A stretch of DNA of 64,000 bases, taken from Istiophorus platypterus (lineage: Eukaryota; Chordata; Actinopteri; Istiophoriformes; Istiophoridae). The DNA is taken from positions 29,044,027 to 29,108,026 of the forward strand of contig CM029121.1 of the NCBI GenBank assembly GCA_016859345.1, in the 5' to 3' direction. The position numbers and the translations under genes are program-made. Shown one piece after another: positions 1 to 12,000 of this stretch; the stretch's first letter is position 1, and each line of letters begins with the position of its first letter. The notes beneath the pieces are model-generated. The model was not told the DNA's origin. It worked only from the letters and a program-made list of their open reading frames with translations, and searched no databases.

Positions 1-183
1 TTGCACAACATCTGTGAAATCAGAGGAGATGCTTTCCTTCCTGAGTGGAACATCGAGATGGCTCCTGCCGGGAATTATCTCAGACAGCCTGATACAGAAC
101 CGTGTGAGGGAGACGTGTACTGCGCTGCTGAGGTCATCAGAGACACAATTACTTATAACCTGTTGACTATTCTGCAGTACTGA
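1..183 (+). CDS. C-terminal fragment of HARBI1/ALP1-like DDE nuclease, cut by window edge
   Basis: The frame is open from base 1 and ends at TGA 181-183, giving 60 residues. It starts Leu-His-Asn-Ile-Cys-Glu, which is the LHNIC motif seen near the C-terminus of Harbinger-derived DDE nucleases (HARBI1 and ALP1-like proteins, DDE_Tnp_4 family). It closes with an Ile-Arg-Asp-Thr-Ile...Tyr stretch like the tail of those proteins. The first codon is TTG and is not a start; the rest of the gene lies to the left of the window. Family members are either domesticated nucleases or transposases of Harbinger elements, and the tail alone cannot say which. The catalytic DDE residues are outside the window. 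It could also be a decayed copy. The family call rests on a short motif, so confidence is moderate. Confidence 0.5.
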   Translation: MHNICEIRGDAFLPEWNIEMAPAGNYLRQPDTEPCEGDVYCAAEVIRDTITYNLLTILQY

Positions 184-615
184 ACACAGGCTGACGATGT
201 CTGTAGCTGCTGCAGAGTCACAGCAGCTCAGTGAACATCGAGACAGAGACTCATCACTGAGGAGCCATCGCAGCAGCAACACCGGATGTCGAAGAGATCC
301 GGGTCCTGCGCCAGGAAACGGGTCTGGCTTGGTCCACGTCTCCTTTTGCTTCCTGTCTTCGCTGAGTACAGCGTCAGTGATCCAGATCATAGCCGGCGTC
401 ATGGAGCTGGCTATCGGTGGACTCTTAACTCTGGGTCCAGGTTCGAGTGCGTCCACCTGAAGAAGGAGGAGTTAATTACACACATCACCATCAGAACTAC
501 GAATGAGGTGATTGATATTAGACATGAAATGATTGATACCTGTGGGAACTTCTAGTTGAAGCGATGACAAAAAATTATCCTCATCGAGGTCAAATATAAA
601 CAACATAATCACATA

Positions 616-1041
616 CAGTGACTTCAGGAAATAGTCAGACCCCTTTACTTTGCGGTGTTGCAGATTTTATTTTAAATGGTCCAGACTGACATTTTGCCCA
701 ACAATCTATAATCGGTGACCCATAACGACAATGTGAATATTTTTAGAACCTTTTTAAAATTTACAAAAGATCAAAACCTGAAATCTCTCATTTATTAAAC
801 TATTCAGAGCCTTAATCCAGGACTACGTAGAAGCTTCTCTGGCAGCAGTTACAGTCTCCAGTTTATCTCATTCTACCTGGTAGAGCCTCTAAAGCTGTCA
901 GATTGGATGGGAAGCGCTTAATCCTCACAACACCAACCCATATTGTAGACTGATAGGCAAAACTTAATCCATTTAAAATGAAATCCACAATACAATAAAG
1001 TACAAGGAGTAAAAGGGTATGAAAACTTTCTGAGGCCACTG
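616..1041. mobile_element. Non-autonomous Tc1-like DNA transposon (MITE), degenerate
   Basis: The left end begins cagtgacttcaggaaatagt and the right end, read on the other strand, begins cagtggcctcagaaagtttt, so the termini are imperfect inverted repeats of about 30 bases. Both ends are flanked by TA (614-615 and 1042-1043), the Tc1/mariner target duplication. Internal blocks (cagaccccttta near the left end; ctgtcagattggatgggaag near 895-914) resemble the body of teleost and salmonid Tc1-like elements. At 426 bp with no long reading frame it is a deletion derivative that cannot encode transposase. The divergence between the arms suggests an old insertion. Confidence 0.75.
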
Positions 1042-2469
1042 TAACTAGAATAGAATAAATTATGGAAACATTAGAGATGATTTCCAAATATTAAGGTAAG
1101 GCTTTAAATAAGTACAGGAATTATTCTGTATGTTTTAATGTATAATGAGTATTTTATACCTTTTGTCTGATGCTGAGCAGAGTATGTGTCGATGTGTGGT
1201 GGCTATCTGTTACCGTGGTGATCTAACCTGGTTAACGTTGAACCTGGGTTAAGCTCAGAAAGGGAGAGAGCTGATGAACTCACCAATGTGTCCTGGTGGT
1301 CCGGAACCTTGCTGAGGTTCCCCTGTAAAAGTGCCACCAGCACAACGACCTCACGGCGCTTTAATGGGAGAATTACAGAAAACAAGATGATTCTAGTGTT
1401 GGTCGGTTCTGTAAAATGACTTCTAGATTATATAAAACCTTAAACTGTCTAAAACTATTTATACAAAGTCATCAGATCATTGAAAAATGAAAGAATCAGT
1501 TTAGTTAATATTTCTGACAGAACAGCTGGATGTTTTCAGGTCCGTAGAACCAGTAGCCTGTTGTTAAAGAAGCTCTAGTAGGAAAGACTTAGTACATTGT
1601 TCTTAGATGATAAAAACTCTCCTGGACGCTTTAGTTTATTCTGAACTAAAACAAATCTTGTAATAAAATTCTATAGTTTAACAAACTAGAACAATAAAAT
1701 GTCTGGAGTCCCAGAAGGCAGCTCACTATGAGGTTCATCTTACCACCTGGCACTGATTGTACAAACAGAGATTTTAAAGTAAAAAACATGTGGTGAGTTT
1801 ATTAAAACCAACACATTTCTTAAGATTAAAGCCGAGGTTCTCGCCTGTTGGGCATGTGTCCTCTTCTGTCCAATCAGTGTGTAGTTGTGTCTCCTTGTCG
1901 TGTTTCAGACGTGTGTGACTTGTTATCGGTTCCACTAAACAGACATTTCAGCTCTAAACCTCTCACCTGGTTTCTTTTCATTAACAGTTACCTGTCCACC
2001 TGTACAGTTTCTTGCTCTGTCTGCAGAGTGAGAAGAGTTTTTGTATTTTTGTGAGATTTCTGTTCAAGTCCAGTTTTGTACTGGTTTGAAGTGCTGATTC
2101 CATTATTTAGTCAGTGCTCAGGTTGACTGGGAGTCTGGGAGAATTTTGGCCATGTTATTGACTATTTCTAAATGGTTTAATATCGGTATTAATTCGGTTG
2201 AGTGCTTTATAATTACCTGCTACTTACACCTGTTGAGTCTCTTCTAGTTTAAATAATTGAATCACTGTAGAAATACAGTAGCAGTTGCTGCAGCTTCCTG
2301 GTTTTATTGTCAATGCAGTGAAATTGATTTCTTTTTTTTTTTGTTTTAAAACACATTCATCCACATAGGTACCAGCGCACAGGAAACCTGTTTAAAAATA
2401 AAGACTCGTCGGTGCAGTTAAAACCAGGTGGTCTCAACCTAATCATCCATCTGCCCCAACCAAGATGTT

Positions 2470-2605
2470 AAAGCCCACATTTTTAATACTGTAAGTAAAG
2501 TTAGCTGATAATACTTTTACCTAAGACTTTTACTCGTAGTGGAGCGTTTCTACATTGTTGTATTGGTACTGTGACTTTACTAAAGGATCTCAATATTTAT
2601 TCCAC
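2470..2605 (+). repeat. Degenerate teleost interspersed repeat (TACTTTTACTT family)
   Basis: The order of motifs (aatacttttacc, acttttactcgtagtggag, actaaaggatctcaatattt, ccactgctg) matches a repeat seen better preserved at 13465-13760 and 48800-49330. Members have no coding capacity and look like miniature DNA transposons. This copy is truncated and diverged. Confidence 0.45.
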
Positions 2606-2699
2606 TGCTGACTGTTCATGTAGTTTTAACTAAACTGTCGGTGTCCCTCGGTTTCGTCAGGGTTTAGTGTGTTAACGCCAGATCACAGCCAGCGTTTGG

Positions 2700-3281
2700 C
2701 GTCTGTTAAGCTCATTTCTCCACGGAAGGCGGGATAAAATAATAAATAAATAAAAGCGGAAGTCCGCTCCGGAAGCTGAAACGTCTAAAATTCTTCACTT
2801 GAGTCGCCTCCGTGATCGTAGGTTTAAAGAAAACACTGTTTCGGAAGTTTGGACGTTTTTTCAGACGGACTTCCTGTCGAGCTGCCTCGAGGACGGCTGA
2901 AAACAAAAACAAGCGGAAGTCGTAGTGTTTGGATTGACGGCGGTTCCACCCATTCACGCTCCGCTACGCACTTTGAGTGGACCGGGGAAGATACGCTCGT
3001 TCTGGTATTCACTAACCGAGACGCGCACAGGAGTGACGTTTCACGGCATCTGCGGGCGCGCCCCGTACGTCCACGGCGTTTACGCAAATAGTACTTGTCA
3101 GTCAAAGGACATTTAAATGGCCACACTGTACCCAGAGCCGTCGCTCCCAGCGCCGTGATAACGCCGTTACGGTGATATTTGGGCTCCAGCTCTGAACGGA
3201 CCGTCGGTTCTTGTCGTCGGTGTCGTTCTCCGTCCTCGGAACTCGCGCTTTGTCCCCTGAGTCCGTTCTGAGAGCCAGAAA
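2700..3281 (+). promoter_or_regulatory. CpG-rich promoter and 5' UTR region of rbl2
   Basis: CpG density rises sharply compared with the flanking AT-rich DNA and stays high into exon 1. A ggcgcgcc core lies at 3055-3062. The region ends at the rbl2 ATG (3282). No TATA box is evident, as expected for a CpG-island promoter. The transcription start cannot be placed from sequence alone. Confidence 0.6.
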
Positions 3282-6200
3282 ATGAGCGACGAGGACGAGT
3301 TTCTGCAGAAAGCCCGAGCCGGGTTTGAAGACCTGTGTCGGGCTCTGAACATGGACGAAGAGGCGAGTACCGAGGCTTGGAAAACCTACGAGAACATCAG
3401 CAGGAATTTCACCCTGGAGGTAAACACGACCCCCCCCCCGCGCTACGTCAAGGTTTTCGGCCGTTACCGTTTCCCGGTCCCGCTCCCAGCTTTGGTCCAT
3501 ATGAACCGATACGGCGGAGCTAGCGAGGTCAATCCAGAGGAGATGCTAACTGATATTTAAACTCTGGTCACCTCCTGTGCTTTACTCGCTTTAACGGTGG
3601 AAACGGAATAGAAACGTGCATCTAAAGTAATTGGCTGAGTGAAACCTGCTGTTTATGTTGGTTAACTTAGCTAAACTAACGTCGTGTTCATCTGCCTGTC
3701 TGCTTAATCTGTTAACACACTATATAAAACATTATTATTACTATTTCTGCAATAATAATAATAATAATAATAATAGTGATTAGTGTGAATAAGCAGCTGC
3801 AGCTGGGGGTTGGGGGTGGGGGGGTGGGGGGTCAGTTAGGTCAGTGTAACCTAACACACCAGACTGACTGATGATTAATGACAGAACGAGCTTATTAATT
3901 AAACTCAGGTTCAGGTTATTTATAGTTCAGCTTCTACTTGGCCACAGCTTAGTTATTCCTCTGCTATACTCTAGTTATTTCCATTTCATGTCACTCTATA
4001 TTTCTTTTTTTCTGCTACATCATCGGAGGCAGAACCACATTTGATGGAGAGCTGTGGATACTTTACTAATAAAAACTAAACATGTGAACGGTTCATAAAA
4101 CAGGGTCAGACACAGGAAATATTTCAGGGCATCTCCACCTCCGACTACTTTGCATATCTGGACTTTTACTTGTAACTGAGTATTTTTATTGCCTGGTATT
4201 ACTCGTTATTTAAGTGAAGGATCTTAATACTGACTGTGAGAAAATAAACTACCCTGTAGAATATAGATAGTTGACATGAATCCTACCCAGTACTATGAAG
4301 TATAATAGTACAGCACTCCCAAATGAATCAGCCACTTGAAAACTGTTTTAGTCATTTTTTTTAATGACAAAAGCCAAATATTTGGTTTCAGCTTCTTTTC
4401 TTCGTCATGCATAACAGTAAACTGAAAATCACAGAGGGTATAACAACAGTTTCCACCGTTTTCATCACATTAATTATATGTTACAGACAACAACTAATCA
4501 GTAATAACTGGCAGATGAATACATGATGACAACATTCCTTAGTTGCAGCTTTAATATTGTCAACAGGAAAAATGAGGCTCAATATTCTCTGGATGTCTTT
4601 CTGTCACTATTCTCTGAATGAAGACTCAATGTGTTTGTGGAGTCAGAGGAAAAGAACCTCGTCTGACCTCCTACGCTCCTTTTCTGTCTCTTCCTCCCTC
4701 CTCCACACTTCTATCTCTTCATGCACCCATGCCTCATGTACCCCCCTGTGCAGGGCAGTGAGCTGCACTGGCTGGCCTGTGCTCTCTACGTGGCCTGCAG
4801 GTCCTCTGTGCCGACGGTGGGAAAAGGCACCGCCGAGGGGAACTATGTTTCTCTGACCAGAATCCTACGCTGCTCAGAGATGAGGTACACCCACGATGTA
4901 TCTGTGCACCACCTTAGGTCCTCTGTACTTTCATTGCCTTTCCAGGAAAAATGCAGAAAACAGCAATCACACATTTCAGGCGTATCCGTCAACACATGAA
5001 TGACAAAAATAACCTTATTTACAGCATGTTCCTGTTGTAAAAGTAAACAAAACAGGCTTGTGACTGACGTTTTAAGAACATCATTGAGAGATAAAAACTC
5101 CTGTCAGTCTGCTGCTGCTTCACAGAAACAGGGAAACTGCACCAACACAGGTAGTTTTACTGGAAGTGATGTGGTATCAGACATTTCCTGCTATGATACC
5201 TGAGATGAACCAACTGGTGTTAACATTGTCAAACAGGGGTTTTTTGTTTTATTCATATTACATTTGATTAAATATTAAAATCTTAAATTCCGTAAAACCA
5301 TCAGGATGACAATCAGGACTTTTTATCTTTCACATTTATTGGCTCTTTTTCCACATTTAAACCATCTGAGCCCCAGAAAAATGATCATTTTTTAAAACGG
5401 TTCATCAGTCAAGTGACATTTTCTATCAGTGAAACAAACTGAAACAGTTCAGGTATGTTGGTCGTTGCTGGTTTAAGTATGTATGTTTGCTTTGGCCTAA
5501 AACCTACAATGTCAGTCTGATAATTGATCAGTGAATGAACGTGTAGAGGTGATCATATGATCATCGATCCTGCAGCCATGTGCCTGCATTACCATCCCCA
5601 CTCAGATTAGTCAAAAATCCAAATGACCGGCTCTGTTCAGTAGCAATGCCCTAATTCTTTAAACCTTCCCAACCCCGGCAGCCTGATAGAGTTTTTTAAC
5701 AAGATGAAGAAATGGCAGGACATGGCCAACCTGCCTCAGGATTTCCGTCAGAGCACCGAGAAGCTGGAGAGGAACTTTACCGTGTCGGCCGTCATCTTTA
5801 AGAAGTACGTGCCCATCTTTAAGGCCATCTTCAAGGCACCATCCGAGGAGCCGCCCCGAGTCCACCGCAGCCGCAAACAGAGGTGGGACATCATGATCTT
5901 TGACCTCACCAGAGAGCTAAAGTATGCTAAGGGTGCAGCTTTCCTGAGCCTGTTCACCAGCCTAGAGACAAAGCATGGTCCAGTAATAGAGGATTTATGA
6001 GCCTCCAAGTGCATTTCTGTAAATCTGGTAAAAATTAAAAACTGTGCCCCCGTGATAGATAAATCATGCATTAACAAATGTACCATAAGCGTGTCCTCCT
6101 TATAAGCCGATGTGTTTCAATGTTAATTTCTGGTCTGTTTCTTTGTTTTCCAGACGACATCCCTGCACCGTGTCCGAGGTCTTCAACTTCTGCTGGGTTC

Positions 6201-8973
6201 TGTTTGTCCACGCTAAAGGTAAAGATTTACCATCACCTCATTTATGCATCCAGGGTAGAGAGGCTGCTCCGATAACTCATGTTGTCAAGCAGCGATCCCC
6301 GTCCTCCAGTAACGCTGACCTGTCTGAGGGGATTGTGTAAACCCCTGAAAATCTGCCTTTAATGGAAGGGTCAATGTCTGTCTAAAAAAACAAAAGGTAG
6401 TTACATGCTCTGGTTATTGGTCACTGTAGTTATGGCCTCCACATCTACAGTCCCTTCAGAAATCTGATCTCTAAACAGAACCAACAAAACGGAGAGGATT
6501 TCAGGACAGACTGGAATCTGTCGACACCACCTCTGGAGGAGGTTTGAGACTTTTCCTATCCAGATGGTTAAAAGGTTGTACCTGCCTCCATCTCTCCGAG
6601 ACTCATTCAGGATCATTCCACCTCCCACAGTGTAGTAGCGTCACTGAGCAGGCAGTGGAAACAGATACTCAGCAACTAGCCCTAACCCAGAAACAAGCAG
6701 GGATCAGAGCTCAGCTTGTGGCTGTTCAGGCAGAAAGAAGCGATGCACTTATACAGTCTGAGCTCAGAGCAAGTACGGGCTTGTTATCAGAATCAGAAAA
6801 ACTTTATCGATCCCTGCAGGGAAACGACTTATTACCAGCAGGAGGCCATCATGTAAAATCCTGCTGCCAGGACAGTGTTTTCAGGCGACACAACATGTTT
6901 TAGCTGTAATTCAATCAGCTGTAATAAACTACATAATAAACAAAGAATTAACACCACCTCCAGTTAACAGCATTTTTGTCTTTGGGCATATCAGAAGTTT
7001 TGACAATGAATTAAAGTTGAAAGATGTTTTGCTTTCAGGATGCATTCTAATTTTATTCCTGGGTGTATTTAGTGCCAAGCTCTTTTTGCAGTTAACACCC
7101 CTGCAGTACCACATATTCAGACCAGGCAGCCGACAGCGCAGCCTCAGTAGCAGGTTGTTCTTTAAAAAAAAAAAAAAACAGAAAATGTTTAACAACACTT
7201 CCTTCTGTTCTGGAGGTGGATAAACCAGCAGTGATCAGCTCTTGTCTACATTGTAGCCATGGATGTACAGACAACTGTCACTGATCACTGTGATACTGAA
7301 GGAGACTTAAAAGCAGCAAGATTCTGAATGGAGTTCTGCAGGCTCTTTTATTCTCTGGGTTCTAAGTGAATTTCTGGAGCTTTTATTCTGGAGGGACATC
7401 ATATGTAATGATATACTTGGGATGCATAAGTCACATTGAATGTAGAAATATGTGTTTTATGTCTGTGTTTAGATTTAACGGAGCTGCGACCCCCCCCCCA
7501 ACTGTCCCCCCACTTCCCAGTGGGGGGGGGGGGTCTCACACTTAGAAAACCTCTTAGCTGGATGAAAAATCTTCTGTCTGCTGCACCTTAAAAAAGATTT
7601 TTTTTTCTTGTTTCTTGACTGTATTTTCTCTGCAGGTCACTGGAAAAGAAATTTGTCCTGATATTATTGTAAAAATATTGAAGAAAATTTTTTTATGAAA
7701 ATATAAACCAAAGGAAAGACACATTAATATTTACCAATGTAACTGATAATAGATTTTTTAGTTTTGGTTCACGTTGTACAAATTGAGTGAAGAGGTTTCA
7801 TTTTCAAGGACCATCTTTGTTTAGAGGAAAAAGTAACAACCTGAGAACCGTCTTAAATATCTTGTTTACGTTACAGCAGGAGGAACGTTTCCTCCTTCCG
7901 ATGTTTAATGCGTCTTTGAGGAGTCTTGCTGCATATTTGTTTTCAGTAGATTGTGTGTTTAGCTCTGTGGCTCGAGTGTGATGGTGATTCAGTATATGAG
8001 ATCTTGATCCTGAGCAGGTTGTGACAATAGCAGCGAACCTCAGTGGTTTTTACTGTTCTGAGGAGAAGAGAGTTAGCACTTTCACTTCTGTCCGCTGCCA
8101 GAATCCCTCTAATCCCTACATTTGAGTGCATCTGATGTCTTGACAACCGGAGGCCTGTCAGGACCTGCCTGAGTGTATTTGGCAGAAATACTGTCGTGGT
8201 CTGTTGTGCCAACTTAGCCTGCAGACACAATGATTCCCTCATGCAGTGTCATGTTTTTCTTCCTCTCTCGTTCAGGGAACTTCCCCATGATCAGCGATGA
8301 CCTGGTGAACTCGTATCATCTGCTGCTGTGTGCTCTGGACCTGGTCTTCACAAACGCTCTGCTGTGCAACGCCAGGAAAGACCTGCTGAACCCAAACTTC
8401 AAAGGTAGTGAACTCTGTATTGCCGTTTCCTCCTGGACTCTATATTCAGGTTCTGTAGAGTTTAAAAAAACACCAGATAGGTGAAACCTGAGACTTGGAG
8501 CAGGAGCAGGCTTCAGCGGTCGACCTTCTTCCTGCCTGCTCTGAAATTAAAGAGAAGGATATGTTAACTCATGCCAAGACAAATTTTATTTATCCAACCA
8601 AAAATCACAAGTTTCCCTCCAGGGTCTTATCAGCCTGCGCAGCACAGCCCCCCAACCTTAGACCCCAGAATAAGACAAAGGAAGAAGTCCCCAAAAAACT
8701 TTGTTGGATAAAAATGGAAGGAACCCGAGGAAGACTAACAGAGAACAGATCCGTCTTCAGGATGGACAGACGGGACATAGATGTCCCGTACAGAACAAAG
8801 CAGATTTACACTGTGGACGATCTGATTAACAGCTTTGCAGCCTGTAAACATTAATGCAGAAAAACATCTGGGACGATGTCGCGCTAAGTCAGGGACTTGA
8901 GCCATGGGACCTCCAGTCCACCATGAAGACCTGGAGAGAGGACAGACCACACAGACACACACAGACACACACA

Positions 8974-9021
<48 letters not shown>

Positions 9022-12000
9022 AAAGACAAAACCAGGAACATCAGTCCCACGTCCAGGAGAAGGACACAAACACTGAGGATGAGGATGCAGATCCAGAACA
9101 TCTGGAATGAAGCACTGACGGCCTGAAGAGGGAGAGAGGTCCCAGCATGCACTGGTCCAGTACACAGAGACGGATAGAGGCACAAAGTCCAGATGCTCGT
9201 GTGTTTGAGGGAACAAACAGGGTTAGAGAGATGAAGTGGTTTATCAAACACATATATATATTTGTATAATATACGTTCTTTTGTACTTCCTGATCATGAC
9301 CATTGGAGACATCGTTGGTCAAGTTTCCATCCAAAACTGAGTTTCCAGAGACTGGTCCGAATAAAACCTGAGTGAGTCTTGTCTCCTCCACCGCTGCTGA
9401 TCCACAGCAGGTGACGCTGATCCTCTGGTCGCTGCCGTTAAAACCACCACAGAAGAAGAGGACATGGTGAGATGAGGTCGTTCAAGGAACTGCAGTCAGA
9501 GCTCAGATGACGGAGAACCACGTGGATAACGTGATGGAGATCTGACATTTTTGTCTGTTCCATATGTTAATGTGAGGAAGGTTCCAGTCTCCTCATCATC
9601 ATCACACTGATCTGATGGTTTAGTCTCTTCAGGCTTCATGTTCATGAGAGTTTAATCAGTCAGTCTGTTTCTCTCTGGAATTTATGTTCAAATCTTGAAC
9701 CACATCCCACCAAGTCACAGACTTGTGTAACACGACATTGAAAAGCCATAAAACAAAAGAGCACAGACGTATAGGAAGCCTGCTTATCAGTCATGTATTG
9801 CACTGAATCAAACCTAAAATAAATCAAAAGTTGTGCTCTTCTTGCTGAACAAATTCTAACCTGACAGCTCCCAGAAAACAGTCACAGCAGCTCTATCAGC
9901 TCTACCCGACTTCCTGTTGACACCTGGTGTTTCCTGTGCCTCCGCCTCCTTTTCTAAACATGACATTAATTATACCAGAGAACCTGCTGGGAGAGAACTG
10001 CTCTGCCAGAAGCCTGCTGGCATCACTGTGACAAAAGACACCACTTCGAGCTGCACTGACACAGGAAACACACTTTCTTGTCTACACGCTGCTGCGAAAA
10101 TCCCAGATTGCACCAGGGAATTTACATTTGGTTAATTTCCTGTGGGAATGAGCATGACACAGCTAAAAACAGGATCGGGATTGAGTAAGAGCAGATAGAA
10201 GTAAAGAACATGTTGAACCTAAAACCTAGAGTAGAATCTAAAGAATGATACAGTTATCCAGTCATCTGCGGTTACGATCATTCGCATCCGAGTCCTGGTG
10301 GACTTGGAGACACCTGTGGTCACTTGAGAGGAAACCACCTGCCAGACTGACGCCTGCACACATTCACCCTGATGTCTGTCCTTCCTTTAGGTCACTGAAG
10401 TATCTATTTAGACTCCACAGGAGCGTAACGATCAGTGTTTTCAAATGTGTCAAGTAGTTTTAGGGGTGAATGCTTTCTCTGTTTGCGTACAGTCACCAGG
10501 TTACTGGTTCTTCTGTTTACCAGCGTCCTGCCCTGTCTGTGTCGTCTCTTCCAGGTCTACCAGAGGACTTCAGCAGTAAAGACTTCAGACCGTCCTTGGG
10601 CCCGTTCTGCTTCATAGAGCAGCTGTGTGAGCTGCATGATGGGCTGGTGCTGGAGGCCAAGGGGGTCAAAGAACATTTCTGGAAGCCCTTCATCAAGAAG
10701 CTCTTCCACAAGAGGGTACGACAGCAGGGATTCACTGACTTATGTTATCATGCTCATCGCTACATGTTTTGCTAAATAACTGTTTTTTATTGTTAAAGTT
10801 CCTTGTTTTTTTTTAATGACAGACCGATGACACATTATTTAAAGAGTTGTGGTTCCAATTATCCATCTTCAGGTATAGGACATACCGGTGCTTGTCATGT
10901 GTCTGTTTTCCCTCCCCAAGCAGCCACAGACTTTCAGTGAAAAGCAAGTAAACTGGAAAACACAAGTAGATTTACAAAAACATGCAGAAGCACCAGTGTG
11001 GCTCTTTAATCTGAGGTTGGCTTGTAACCAACTGTTTTTAAAAGGGAAGATGAAAAATTCAGTGAATGTCGGTTCTGTCATGACGGCCTGTTATTGGTCA
11101 ACAGCCCAAATCTCGTAGGTCAAGGTTCAAGGTTGAAGTTGATGGAATAAATGAGTGTGGGGGACCCCCAGTGAAGAAGTGAATCCACTGATCATGGTGG
11201 TGCCTTTGGAATTGATATTCCTGCATGATCAGTTTTAGTTTGGGTTTAATTCACTTTTAATAGCCGTTAAATCATCTCATGAGATGTAATGAGAATCTTT
11301 CAGTTTGTTTGACTTCATAACCAACGGCAAACTTTATTTCTAATAGAAGTTTCTGCCTCTGATTTTCCTACATGATGTGGTTTTATTCTTCCTACCCCCA
11401 CAGTTAGGAAATAAACACAGGATACACACACACAGACACACACACACGTACACACACATACACACACACACACTGGTCTGGTCTGTTGGTGTATTTGGTT
11501 CAGTGTAAAACTAAACTTCCTGTCCTTTGTCTCCCACAGATCCTCAGAGGAAAAGAGGACAGTCTGACTGGGTTTCTGGACCCCATGAACTTCGGAGACA
11601 GTCTGTGAGTGTTGCCGTCATCACGTGGTGACGTGGTGTTTTAATATTTACTGAATTATTCAGGAGAAAGACAGAAAATCTGACATTAGCAGGGACTTTG
11701 AGAAGAAAACCTGAGTCTTGAACAGGAGTTGGTGGAAGGTTGGATTTATTTACCTTCATGTTTTCTGTGAGAAGGGAAACTTTTATTTTTTATCTTTACA
11801 AAACCCTAAAGAGGACTTGACACCCGTCTTTACCTCGTACACCACCCCCCCTTCAGAAACTAAGAAAATTCATTCCAGTGTGATGTTGTCTTGTGTTTGA
11901 CAAAGTTTCTGGATCTTCTCTGGAAAAGGAAAACAAACTCTAAAGCAGGCACAGGATCAGTAGTTGGTGGGATAGAGCGACTGTAGCTGTGATCCCCAAA

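Larger units (their letters stand above)
184..2690. other. Intergenic stretch left of rbl2
   Basis: This stretch is AT-rich with no convincing gene. Short open frames at 197-460 and 286-555 overlap in two frames, have no recognisable motif and look like chance. It contains the Tc1-like element at 616-1041 and a degenerate repeat near 2470-2605. The part just after 183 may be 3' UTR of the HARBI1-like gene. I see nothing else that can be supported. Confidence 0.6.

Noticed and set aside
197..555. Two overlapping frames after the HARBI1-like stop
   Set aside because: No motif, overlapping in different frames, composition typical of non-coding DNA.
8495..8854. 119-codon open frame in rbl2 intron 5
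   Set aside because: It spans a recognised non-coding interspersed repeat and has no protein signature.
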